Origin: Pisolithus tinctorius
Lineage: Eukaryota > Basidiomycota > Agaricomycetes > Boletales > Pisolithaceae
Length of the DNA stretch: 64,000 nucleotides
NCBI GenBank assembly: GCA_024663395.1
Contig: JANFAH010000001.1
Location: forward strand, 1,178,001 to 1,242,000
Direction: 5' to 3'
Numbering within the stretch: the first letter of the stretch is position 1; each line of letters begins with the position of its first letter. The translations under genes were made by a program, and so were the position numbers. Below the pieces are notes generated by a model. It ran no database searches, was not told where the DNA came from, and saw only the letters and a program-made list of their open reading frames with translations. Positions 44,541 through 56,814 of this stretch are shown here, in pieces.

Positions 44541-47500
44541 TGGTACGACTGTCTCTCTACCTCGCAACCGACAGGAATAAGCAGACACTGTTATAGCAAG
44601 CAATCCATCACACGTTCACCTGGCGTCTATCTAAGGGCACAGGACAAGTAATGGGATACACCTTTCCATTTCCAACACATGGGACACGGTGTAGTACCTG
44701 CAGGCGATTCTCACCTAGGGGGGGAGTGGGAAGCAATCCCTTTCCCGTGATTTCACGTTGCCTGTCCAATACTAACCCGCTACATCCGACGACTGAAACA
44801 CCACGAGATGAGGCACATCGGATGCGACACCATGATCACACGTCTAACCTTGTGCCACTCGGGCGTAACTAGTCATGAGAGAAAGAGCAAATTAGCCAGC
44901 ATGTCTTGCAGGTGGAGAAACGCAAATCTCGCGCATCTGACCACATTCCGATCACATGAATATGGTGCATCTCGCCACGACAGTACCAGAGTCATGTAGG
45001 GGAGATTCACTCGCAAGCGATCGTCGCTGCATCGGGATCTCAGCATATTTCCCGTTCACACGAGATCCTCTAGGGCGACGCTTATATTTACCTTGGACCC
45101 CGAAGAGTCCATTACCTAGGGTGTTGAAGCAGATATGAAATAAGTTTCAATTCGGTCAGCTGACAATCGAGGATAATTGAAGCCAACGCGTCCTCCTGAC
45201 ATTACCTTGGTGCAGTCGACATGACAGTGGGTCAAAACCCGAATTGAGACACGTACGCATTACATCCAAGCTGTCCACAGCGGCAGTGTCTAGTTGCCAG
45301 GCCCAATATCTGACACGCTCTAGGATGTCCATGGGGTGAGCAACGCCACAGACGCCCCTAATCTGTCTTCTTAGTTCGAGTGGAAATGGTACCACCGGCA
45401 AGGCCACTCCGCCTATTCCGGACGATATGCTTTGTTCTTTTACCTACCCAATCATATTCATGTTTCTTTATGGGTGTCGGGCACCACCGAATGCGAGGGG
45501 GATGTAGATTTAGAGGTTGCATGATACGTATTCGAAGATTCTGAGCGATAGATGAATCAAGCCCGCTGATACCTCCGTAACAAGAGGGGCCTGGCAAAAG
45601 TGGAGGTCTGTCTATATAGAACTTGGCGACATTGAAGGAAGGAGCATGTGAAGTCAATGCGAGAATCGGCGGAGAGGACTAAGGTTGGAGATTGTGGAGT
45701 TGATGAATCGATGAGGTATAGGCATGGCTGTTTCGTTTCGTTTCGAGTCCTATCCTATCTTGTCGACTAGGGTGCATATAGGCAGCCCCCGACTACAACT
45801 GGCCTTCGAGGAAAAGGGCGATAACGGAAACCCCACCAACGGTCGTTTGTTGTATGTATATCGCGAGTCGACTGCGAAACGGTGGCTGACCAGAACAACC
45901 TTCGGAGTCGAATGTCGGCTTCCCAGTTGTCCTTATACACACAGTGCGTCAACTACCTCGGAGGGAGAACCCTGCCAACGTTCACAGACCTCATATAATG
46001 ATTGGCAGTGCACACATGCATCGAAACTTGAACGACCACGTACCAAGTCTCGCCGCCTGTGGCTGACCCGTAAAGCACTCCCACTCACCTTCTTCTGCGA
46101 CCATCATCATCGATCTACTACGCACGTACTCACCTGTCTCCCCTATGTCAATATTGATGGACGACGCCGACTCCTGACACTTCTGGTCGTGTCAACGGAC
46201 GCCAATGAACCTCATGTCATGTACTCTTGGAAAACGTGCAGGCCTTTCCGAGCAGTACAAGGTCGGAAGGTGAAGCTTGGAAGGCGGGGGGACGAGCAGA
46301 ATAATCCTTGACCTAGCTGATACTTACGGACACAGGTACCCACGGAAATTCAATTCGTCTCGGAATAGTAAAGTTGGGCCAGTCGGATAGTGACTGTTGT
46401 GGTACGGCAATTCGATTCGTCTCGGAATAGTAAAGTTGGGTGTAGGGATGTCAGCGGTGTTATCGATGCTGTTCCGCAGCCGAAAAGGAGTTCGTCGGGC
46501 CTAAGCTGCGTGGGTTTGTCGATATATCTACCCGGACGACATCTGACCTCTGAGATTGATGCGAAGTATCTGGGTTTGGCTTGGTATCATTGATAGGGCC
46601 AACACCAAGTTAGCCCACCCGTTCGACGCGCATCCACCCCTGGCAAGGCAACATGAACGATGACTTCCCCAGTACGCCGCGAGTGCCATCCATGGACGAC
46701 GGCTTCCAGTATACGGACAGCCATTTGCGATTGCGACAACTCATTCTTCGTGCGTTGTTGTGGCGTCTTCTACTTTTGAACTCATAGTTTAGTCCATTAA
46801 TAGGGTGCAAATTTATTATCTTCCATCGCGCATGCAACTGCACTGAGGGATACATTGGGCCGACTTACCGAGCCCGTGGGATATCAAGGGTGCGTTTGCG
46901 GTTTTTGTGTGGGTGGTTGCACTCGGTAAGGAGCTGGTATCCATGAATACAGCCCAGGTCACTACTCACAGATATTGGCCTGGTCGTCGCTGTCGTGATA
47001 AGGCTTCATTCGAGCTCGAAGACAGTGGGGTTGAAGGATAGGGAGGTGGTGCAGGCAGCGTCCTGTTGTTCCATTGTTTTTCGTGCACCTGCCGTGCTTA
47101 CCCGTTCATGCTCACATTCGTAGGAACGATAGCGGAGTGAGGGGCGGTATTTCCGTGTTTGCCGGTGATGGGATAAGTATGTGGGAGAGAAGGCTGGTTG
47201 GAGGGAATCACCTGGAGCTCCCTTCCGTTGACAAGGGCCCATGCATATCCTGGAAAACGAGAGGTGTTTACTACCAATTTTTGCTACACCGATGCTCAGT
47301 CCGTTATGTCTCTACCCAGGTGGATAGAGACAGAGAACATGTTACAAGAGGAGACTGCGTGGGAGGGAAGATATTGGAACGGGTTGTGATGTTACTTTTT
47401 GGCAGGCGTGTCGCAACCTAAGTGACGCGGAAAATGGGGAGTGGACGTGGAGTGGTCATAACTGGGAAACGTTCTCGGTATTCGCGATCCTGTCTGTCTC

Positions 47501-48780
47501 AAAGTAGGTTGTGTCGAGACATGCGGATGAGTATGAGGCTGCGGACGGGGACGAAAAACACGTACAAAAGGGTATCAGTGTGGCAGGTGCAGGGGTCTCA
47601 GCATCGACGACGTTGAACGTTGTCAACGCTCAGATTTTCAAGTGTCGGGCCATGGATGTAAACGAGTCGTCAAGGCCTTACTCACTCCGGATTGTCCCGT
47701 CATCGATCGTGGGAATCCTAGAATCGTTGAACTCGGCACTGCCACCGGTATTGTGCGTAGTCCGTACGGGAAGTGTTTGAACAGAACCGCCGCTGCTCGA
47801 GTGCTGTCTACAACTGTCTGGGTGTCGATCTCCTTAGCAGAATCTCGATGCGTCTTCCGCTGAAGTTGCCGACAGCATCAGCTTGGCTATGTCTGCGATG
47901 TCAGCCTCTCGCTCGCATATAAATTCACGACACTGAATGTCCAGCGGGCCCGCCATTCTTCTTCGGTGCAATAGCATGATTTTCTCCTTCTCTACGCTAA
48001 ACGCCAATAATCCTCATGTACATCCTGGTAAACTGACTGCTCCGCGGGCAGCCCATACCGCCGGAGAGACCTTGTGTTCCACCTGCCCGCGAATCTCGTC
48101 ACCTAGGGGAACGAGAGTAAGTGATCCTTTCCCAATGATTTCACATTGCCTGTCCCATACTAACTTGTTCCATCCGACGACTGGAAAAACACGAGATAAG
48201 GCACACGGGATGCAATGCCACGGTCGCGCGTCTTACCTTGCGCAACTCGTACGTAGCTGGTCACGGGAGGGTCAGTGTGTCTCACAGGTGGACAGACGCA
48301 ATTCCCGATACTCCAGCATGTCGGACTAGTGTCATCATCCTTACCCAGTGCAGCGTTCTGGTGTTGGGTGTGTCACCTTCCGCATCTAACATAGGTACGT
48401 CCCCTTGCAGTTGTACGCATACAACACCCACATATATATGAGAGAGAGCCTTGCGTGTCTGACCACATTTTGTATCACGCACACGTTTTGACGTCCACCC
48501 TGCACACCACGCCATCAAGTTCCTCCCGTTCATGCACGTCTCGCCACGACAATGCCATATTTAAGGGAGATTGGCGCCCAAGTCATATCCGTTGCATCGG
48601 GAGTTTGGCATACTTTCCATTTGCACGAGGACCTCCAGGACGACGATTATATTTACCCTGGACTCCGAAGAATACGTTGCCTCGCACGTGGAAGCAGCTG
48701 TGAGAGAAGCAAGTTGCAACCCAACCAGCTAATCTGTCTCGCAGCTGGATTGTCGACACTCCAGCATTTGGACTAGGGTC
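44540..48780. other. Long spacer of duplicated pieces; no gene recognised
   Basis: 44640-45150 and 47880-48700 are copies of spacer repeat S (see 17400-18160 and 57200-57880). 45700-46480 is a copy of spacer repeat T with a TATA-like element near 45935. 46480-47180 is repeat X copy 4. 46330-46440 contains a short direct duplication of 'attcgtctcggaatagtaaagttgg'. 47420-47870 has an open frame of 89 codons (47511-47780) that I cannot place in any family. Confidence 0.45.
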
Positions 48781-48789
48781 ACCATCCTA

Positions 48790-49330
48790 GTCCAGTATTG
48801 TGTTGGGGCACTCCCCGCATCTACAATAGGTACGTCCTCCCCCCGTCGACCGAAATGCGCCCTGTTTTGCTCGCTCTGTGTTGTACTTCATGTGTTTGAG
48901 CGCCAACGGGATTGTGGAGGCGACGTTAGAGGAGAAGTTGGCCTGTGGAGGTGCTGCACGTGCGCAGAGTGGATCCACCAGGTCCAGAGAGCAGTGCGAC
49001 GTCTGCAAAAGGTATTTATTAGACTACGAGACGCCAGACCAAGACATGTACTTGAGTCTTCGTACACGTCGAGGGTCTTGATGGGGTCGTCGTCGCCGAT
49101 GCTCCTCCATGCTTGCGATGAGTTAGAACATGCACTGAACATTAGATTGCCCTGCGTCCATCTAATGATCCGTCTGTAACCTTAAGTACAGCGAAGATGT
49201 GTCACTGTGGGGATGAGATCGTCATGAAAGTCGGTTTTACTTAAGTGGCACGCCGACGAGCCCGGAATGCCAGTCGACCATGCCGACATCGGATTCGGGC
49301 AGTGCCCACTCCACCACCGCCAATGACAGC
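48790..49330 (-). pseudogene. EMC1 5'-part pseudogene, copy B
   Basis: This is the shortest of the copies: VDWHSGLVGVP (about 49290) and SGSSNS-type sequence with AWRSIGDDDPIKTLDVYEDSS (about 49080-49130), then degenerate frames. It is placed upstream of and divergent from the copy B WD40-TPR-HET gene, as in units A and C. Confidence 0.55.
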
Positions 49331-49982
49331 AACGGGAAGAGCAGCCTTCAGTGCAGCATTGAGTCGAAGTGAGGATTTTTTCAGCGCTCCAGCTCCGAGG
49401 GCTTGTAATGCATTCTTATGCACTTTGCTGGCAGATTCAGATTCAGATCCTGGTGAGGGTATCGGAAGGTGTGAGGACATGGTGGAACCCGAAGATCTGG
49501 CGGGACCGAGGGCGGGGCAGAGGGCACTTGGTGCATACGCTGGATAATTTCCTGGGATTAGGTGGTTATAGATATGCCAATACGTTACTACGTCTTCCTT
49601 CGACACGTTTCCACCAACCCTTACCACATGTGTGACCTCGTGCAGACGAAAACCGGATCTCGTGGAGCTCAGAGATCATTACTGAGACCTACACTACCAA
49701 ATCCTCATTGATATACCGATCTTGAAGAACACGGTGTGACTGTGGCCGCGTGGACTGATCCATATCGATATAGCTTGAGGAACGTGTAGACAATATATTG
49801 GGCGTCGTGAGCAAATCTACGATGCATCGTTCTTTTCCCTTCTGAGCTCCAGGACCAACTGTGTTAGCGGGCTTGTTAGCGATGACAATGGGTGCGTACC
49901 AGCAATCAGAGGGGCTGAGGCGGCCGCACTGACGGTTCGTTGTGGCGGTTAAGATGCGAAACGGATCGAAATTGTATCTCAG

Positions 49983-52900
49983 AGTGATGTACGTGCGGTC
50001 ACCTTTACGGACGACAGTCAGGTCGTAGGAGGATATAGGAATGGCCGACTTTGTCGATGGAGGATTGAGGACGGACAGCGACAGGGTCCAACCATGAAAG
50101 TGCGTGGCTGGGTTGTGTCTGTTGTCGTTTCCCAGGATGGCCGGTGGATCGCGACCGGAGACAACGCAAAGAAGGCGATCCTCTGGAATGCAGCCACTCA
50201 TGAAAAAGTGCGCGAATTCACGGAATACAGCTACAGTGTACTTGGGGTTGATATCTCCAGCGACGGCACTAAACTTGCCACTGCGGACTACAGGAACATC
50301 CAGATATTCAGCATCCCTTCCGGTGACCGACTCCTCCCTCGCCTCTCGCACGATTGGGTTACCGCTGTCAAGTTCTCTCCGGACGGCACTCGATTTGCTA
50401 CCGTCTCGACCACACAGGGTGTCCGTGTCTACCGCACCGATGATGGCAATATCTTGTTTGATTCAGGTGAAAGTGGTTCTGTTAGTAGTTGTGTCACGAC
50501 TCCGTTGGCCTGGTCGTCTGATGGCCAACAACTGCTCGTCGCGAACAAAGGCAAAATTATCTGTTTCGGCCTTTCGAAGTCTTTGTCCTTAGAATGGTCG
50601 ATCCATGAAGAGCGATCCCAACCACATATAGCTTGCAATGGCAGATTTATCGCATGTACCGCAGGTCCATCGGTTTCGCTATGGGACTGTATGTCCCACA
50701 AGCAGATCGGTAGCATCATCATCGCACACACTGCAACGGTCCAGTGCGTCGCCCTCTCACCAAGTGGGCGGTATCTCGCATGCGGGAATGGCAATGGTAT
50801 CACAATTCACGATCTCAGAGATGTCCTTCCCCTTGGGCGTTTCGAGCATAGCGTAAGCGTACATCCACTAATGAAGCTCAGCTCGCTAACAATATTCATG
50901 CTATTCTTGTGTCTTGCGTAACGCTTTGATCCGTCATCAACTCTGTGTTTCTCAGCTCCCGCTCGTAGAAATTGGTCTCGCGACCTTTCAGTCATGGATG
51001 CAGGATGACCCGACGCAAACCGAGATTCTACTCTCAGAGGATATTTCGAGCGCTTCTAACCCTAGCCACTACATGCTAGCGAACCGCGCACTTGTGCGAA
51101 CACGACTGAAAAATTTGGCACCTGCGATAGAGGATGCCAAGGAGGTAAGTCTGCTTTCTCACCGCTCCATGTGTATAGTTGCTGACATGCACCTCAAGTC
51201 CCTCCAGATTCGGCGATCGCCTATCGGCTACATCGCGATGGCGTTTGCTCTACTTGCCCAGGGCAATCGAGAGCGCGCGCTATGCATATTTGACCTTGCA
51301 TTTCATGATTGTGAGCTGCACGAACACAACATTCTCTTACTACTGAAGGTGCGCCAGGTGATCTGCGTCATGTTCACCATTGATCTATGTTACGCTCAGT
51401 CGATCCTTGTGTTTGAATCTGGAAATCAAGAAGAGGGAGTAATGCGCGCAGAGCATCTTGCTACGATAGCAGACGAGGTCAATGATCATAAAAGCACCTA
51501 CCTTTATACTCAGGCATGTGCATCGTGTAACGCAGACGTATATGCATCACCACTCATACATTTCGCAGGTCCTTGCTGTCATGCACATGAAGAAACGGTG
51601 TTACGGACGTGCGATATCATTGATCGAGCATGCGAAGAGCCTGGGCCCCAAGGACAAACGATGTCCTCCGCTAGTGACGATCTCGCTCGTAGGTCCTCTG
51701 CTATTACTAGTGTTGCCTATTGATGAAACCCTCCGTAAAGATATTTGGGTGGAATTTCAACGGACTGGATATCATTGCCCAGCAACGGCTATGTGAGGCC
51801 CTCTATGCTGAAGGACACACAGCCGAAGCCACAGAGATCCTCCTGAATATAATCCGGACATCAGACAAGGATAAAAAGGCAATTGTGGATTGGATCGCAG
51901 GTACGTCTTGTAACTTCTGGTTGACGTGCATGTTCATGTCTGTTATCAGACTTCACCCAAAAATGCGCTGTGACACTCGAGCACGTTGGCGACAGTGCTT
52001 TTGGATCTTCAAAACACGACGACGCTATAGCACAGTACACTGCTGCGTTGTCCCTCAGTCCTGCAAGTCCTACGAGTCTGTTCATTAAACGAAGCAGAGC
52101 TCGAGCTGCAAAAGGGCTATGGGAGGAAGCACTACAGGATGTGAACGAGGTATGCATGATATCTTTCTTGTTTAAGTCGGTCCCCTACAACTACTGTATA
52201 GGTGGTAAAAGTAGATCCCTCAAGCCCTTGGGGCTATGAGGCCAAGCACATGGTGCTTCATGGCACGAAGCAGTATGACGAGGCGATTGAGGCTTTCAAG
52301 TCCATGCTACATAGCATCGAACGGTCCCGTGACCCTGAGACCACCCGTATGTATCTCCTGTATGAAGCCAATATCCACAAGTAACAGTTTCATAGAACTC
52401 CGTAAGAACTACATTTCACCGTCTGAGACAATTGCGGCAATCGATTCCATCGTCAGCGAGATCTGTTGTCCTCTTGTCGTCGTCGATGTCGCTACCGGTT
52501 ACCTTTGCGATGGGACTGAGCGGATGCGTATTTTCAAGGCTGACCCAAGGTTCAAGGAACTCGTTTCATCCATGACGAAAAAAGTGGACAAGACGCTGAT
52601 CCGACCTGTGGTCCAAAGGTTTTTTGGATGCGTCATGTTCTCGCACGTATGGCAGGGGAAGGAGCCGTCGTTCCAGGATGTCAAGCTAGTCAAATCCGTG
52701 TGGAACCTTCCCGACACACCCCTGAATAACAAGTTGCATAATTTCTGCCAGGAAACACGCAGGCTTGGTTACCGTTGGGCGTGGTCCGATACATGTTGTA
52801 TCGACAAGCTCAACAGCTCCATTCTTAACGAGTCCCTTACTTCAATGTACAGATGGTATGCAAATTCGGCAGCCACGCTTGTATATCTTGCCTGGGGATC

Positions 52901-53997
52901 TTAAGCGTAGTAAATGGATGACGCGAGCTTGGACTTTACAAGAGCTTCTCTCACCGAACGTCATCTCTTTCTATGACTCCGAGTGGAAACCATACCTTGG
53001 TGATATTGGCATGAACCACAAGCAATCCCTGGAGATCATGCAAGAACTAGCAAACGCTATCAAGATTCTACCCGGAACCATCGTCTCCTTCTCTCCAGAC
53101 GATCTTGGGGTTCGCGAAAAACTTCGTCTGGCTTCTACACGCAATGCGACAAAGGAGGAAGACGTCGCATACTCCCTGATCGGCATATTCAAGTCTGATA
53201 TCACGCCCCGCTACGGCGAAGGAACCGACGCTCTCGGACATCTCCTGGAGGAGATCATAGCTCGCACTGGCGAGGTCACCGTACTTGCGTGGTCGGGGAA
53301 GTCGTCGTCATACAACAGCTGTCTCCCGGCTTCGATTTCCGTTTACAGTCACATTCCTTACAACCCCCCGTCACTCGAATGGAATGAAATGGAAAGTTGC
53401 ATCGCAGAATTACGTGGCAAGTTTCCCCGGAAAGTTGCGCTAAGCATCTGCAAACAAATCGACGGTCTTGATCGCCCAGATTTTCGCAACCGACGTCTAG
53501 GCCTTCCGTGCATTGTCTTTCCTGTACTTGGTATGCAAGTGCTATGTCGAGGCAGTGAGAAATTATATGGTGCCAGGGTATCAGAGCTTGGAGATGTGGA
53601 GTTCACGACCGCATACGATCTCCCTCTCAACGAACCGTGGAAATTGGTCTTCGCACATCCGTGGATTGATTATATCCGAGGTCCCGATAGTGTGGTTGCC
53701 TGGGAAGATGACCCAGAGGCTGATACTAACTCCAACTGCAATTCGGATTACGACGCTGAATCGGATGGAGTTGCCCCGCCTTCACCATTACACGCTGCCC
53801 CCATTCCTCAAGTTGACGGCTATACCCGAGCACTGCAAGTGATTGCTCGCCTCGGACAGCCGTTCAGCACGTTGCTGCTCGTACAGCAGCAGAAAAGAGA
53901 GTACAAGAGGGTCGCCACAGAGAAAGAGATTGTCGTTTCGGGACTTGGAACCAACATCCCCACGAGCATTCGGGTGGGGAGGTTAGCAATTCTTTGA
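49983..53997 (+). pseudogene. WD40-TPR-HET gene, copy B, HET frameshifted
   Basis: The WD40 exon 49983-50852 (290 codons) is open, with several repeats (VVVSQDGRWIATGD...ILWNAATHEKV, VDISSDGTKLATAD, VKFSPDGTRFATVS, VALSPSGRYLACGNG). Exons 50956-51144, 51199-51348, 51400-51513, 51569-51688, 51741-51900, 51950-52149 and 52202-52346 join in frame and encode helical TPR-like pairs (IGYIAMAFALLAQGNRERAL; AIAQYTAALSLSPASPTSLF; YDEAIEAFKSML). The HET exon starts at 52396 and holds YRWAWSDTCCIDK, but relative to copy A 22 bases are missing at about 52891, shifting the frame to a stop at 52902-52904; the rest of HET (RAWTLQELLSP onward) is open in another frame to 53997. A truncated WD40-TPR product with half a HET domain may still be made. 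Confidence 0.8.
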
Positions 53998-53999
53998 CA

Positions 54000-55900
54000 T
54001 GTGTTTGGAGACTGCTGGCCGTTAAAACTGATCGGCCTTTCTTCCTTTAGCGGTCACTTTTTGTGTACTTTCTTGCTGTTTTCGTAGCTTTAGTCCATCG
54101 TCCTCGCGATGCTCCTCCTTGCGTTTTCACACCTGTTATATATATGCGTGGTCCTATCCGGGCCAACTAAAGCTAACCATTAGCCAACTGATATGATATA
54201 TTCACTTGATACGTATTCCACGACAATCCCAACAATTCATTGACCAGCACTCTGGAGGATGTGCTTTGTTATGTCACTTACCCAATCGTATTCGTGGTTC
54301 CTTATGGGTTCGGTGGTACGTATTGAAGGAGGCTAGATTCAGTAGAAAACGGACGTTGAAATTGACGAACCGACGAGGTATAGATGTGAACGTTCCGTTT
54401 TATTTCGTTATGACTCCTTTCCTTCCGTCGATTGGAGAACAGATCGCGACTAGCCTTCGAAGGCAAGAGTGACAATAGAGAGCCCTACCAATGGTTGTTT
54501 GTTTTACATATGTCTAAGAGCCGTCGGAATCGAATGTCGGCCTCCCAGTTCGCGAGTCGTCTTAGAGGAAGGAGTCTACCAACGCCTTATAGGCTCTACA
54601 CACCTTAGCCATCAGCTTGAATATGCATTGAAACTTAGATGATCATGTACGAAGTCCCGTCCCTTCGGCCAGCCGGCAGCCAAAAGGTGGCTGACCCGGA
54701 AAGTCCCCCCCCCCCCCCCCCCCCCCCCCAAAATCAGATGTCAGGTCCCTTTGAATTCAGCACACCAGTCGTCCGCTCCGACCACCCATTTTCCTCTTCA
54801 ACCATCATCGGCTGTACTGCGCACCTACTCCCCCGTTCCTCTCTGCGTCATGATTGATGGACGACGCCGAGCACAGACTTCTCGTTGTGTCAACGGACGC
54901 CAACGAACCTCATGTTTTCCTGGCAAACGAGCTGGCCCTTCCGAGCGGAATGAAGTTGGTAGACAGAGGAACGAGAAGGGGTAATTCTTGACCTAGTCTG
55001 CCATCCTGCAGAACTAGCCCCGTGAGTCGGATAGTCACATAGATAAGCTCGCTCGGCCGTACGCATTTGCAATCCACTGTCGCGATACAGAATTTCGATG
55101 CATATCGGGATACTGAAGTCAACCGTATGGATGTCAGCAGTTCCATCGATGCCGTTCCGTTGCCGAACGTTGGGCCTAAAAGAGTCGCGTGAGTTTGTCG
55201 TTGAATCTCCTTGGGCGACACCTCAACTGTATGACACGCCATAAACCAACACTCTGCTTCGATTCTCTAGCGTTTCTTCGTTGATGTGAACTGTGCCTTT
55301 TGGGCTTATTGTCGCCAGCGAGACACCAGCAGGCTAGCCCACTCGATGTACATCCATGGATTTCGCAGTGCCTTCCCCCTACGACGCTGCGTGAGCGTGA
55401 TCGATGACACGCCCCATACGCAATTGAGTGTATTGTGCGGACGACGGCCTCCACGATACGGATGACTACCTGTGATCCCCAACGACTTACTCCTCGTGCG
55501 TCACCATGGCTTTTTCCATTCATACTCTTATCGTATAGTCCATTGATTGGATGTCAGTCCGTTTCCTTCCTCCGCAGACGCAACTTTTTCGGGTCGACGA
55601 GAGATGGATTAGGCGAACTTTTCGAGCTTGTGACCAGAGGTGTGTTTTGTACCGCCTGTGTAGCTGATGGAGGGAACTGGTGGCTCTGAGTATGGCACAG
55701 GTCGTTACTCACAAACATTGCACAAGTCCCACCATCCTGCTGTCTCATTGTTCTTCGTGCACTTACCCAACCACATCCATACTCGAGGATACTATGATGG
55801 GATGATGAAGATAGCACGTCTGAGTCTGCTAGCGAAGGGATATGGAACATAAGCTGACGGGACTCTAAATCTTTTAATTCGGTAGAATCGTATTAGTCTA
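54000..55900. other. Spacer after copy B, repeats T and X
   Basis: This matches 39830-41950. It contains a run of 25 C at 54705-54729 and a TATA-less variant of the T start at 54754. Repeat X copy 5 is at about 55180-55850. No gene recognised. Confidence 0.5.
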
Positions 55901-56144
55901 CATACCTACTCCGAGCCTATGTTGCAGTCACAGAGATATAAGTCGAGACCAGACCAAGCAGGGAGAATGCGACACGTTTCGCGTCTGCCATTCAAAACTC
56001 TGTAGTCCTGTCGACAGCAAAGAGCCTGGTGTATCTGAGTACAATAAACATGATACAGCATAACTATACAAAATATTGCATTCCGGGCCGTCGTAGGAAA
56101 GCACGAGTACTTCGGTGCCCCAGCTGAAGCGTAACGGAAAACAC

Positions 56145-56810
56145 TCACACTCCGCTTGCCCATTCCATGTCCTCCACATTCTCGGGAAGTGGACCAAATA
56201 CATTGAATTCATGCTCCCCACCTTCCGTCAGCACTAACACCGACGCCAAGTTGCTACGTCGATAGTAGTAACTGGATGCGGTCAATACGGTAACTGAGGC
56301 GTTGTCGAACATGTATCTGTAGCCTTCTTGGACGAGTTGGTGGGTGCGGGCAATACGACTGAGTGAGTTGAGGTGGTTGAACTCTGAAGATGGTATGCTG
56401 AGTATATGCGATTGACCTGAATGGCATGAACGACGTACCTCTCGGGTTACGTTCCTGCCGAATAGCCAGCCTGCTCCGTGGGGACTTATAACCCAATTAT
56501 CGATTTCGTCAGGATCCGACCACATGAGGTCTGTGGACAACATCATTGAACGAATCCAACTTGAGGGAGGGTGAAAACGCACAGCAGAATGCGCCTTCGT
56601 GAGGAATCCCCTAGGCTCTTGAAAGGATGCGAATTTGGTCGAGGGTACGTATACCTGGAGAGAGTCCGCCGTGTATGCAAAACGTTTCTCCATCGATGAT
56701 CTGAGATGACTTATAAGTGATGTTCGTCAGGAATGTGTGGCGACGTACTGCAGCGAAATTCAGATAGTCGAAAACGTTACAGCAAGCTTTCCATACTGCG
56801 GCACTTCCGG
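56145..56810 (-). pseudogene. PP2A-like phosphatase pseudogene, copy 2, truncated
   Basis: Only the 3' two thirds is present: from [12 protein letters not shown] (about 56800) through [10 protein letters not shown]... (the [14 protein letters not shown] region, frame-disturbed), [39 protein letters not shown] and SYYYRRSN. The NYCYRCGN motif is therefore changed at two or more conserved positions. Homology to copy 1 stops at about 56810. Unlike copy 1 it keeps TGG in DLMWSDP. Not functional. Confidence 0.65.
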
Positions 56811-56814
56811 TAGG

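Noticed and set aside
49689..50351. Long minus-strand open frame of 220 codons
   Set aside because: It lies antisense to the WD40 exon of copy B and its divergent upstream region, and matches no family. The sense strand has clear WD40 repeats.
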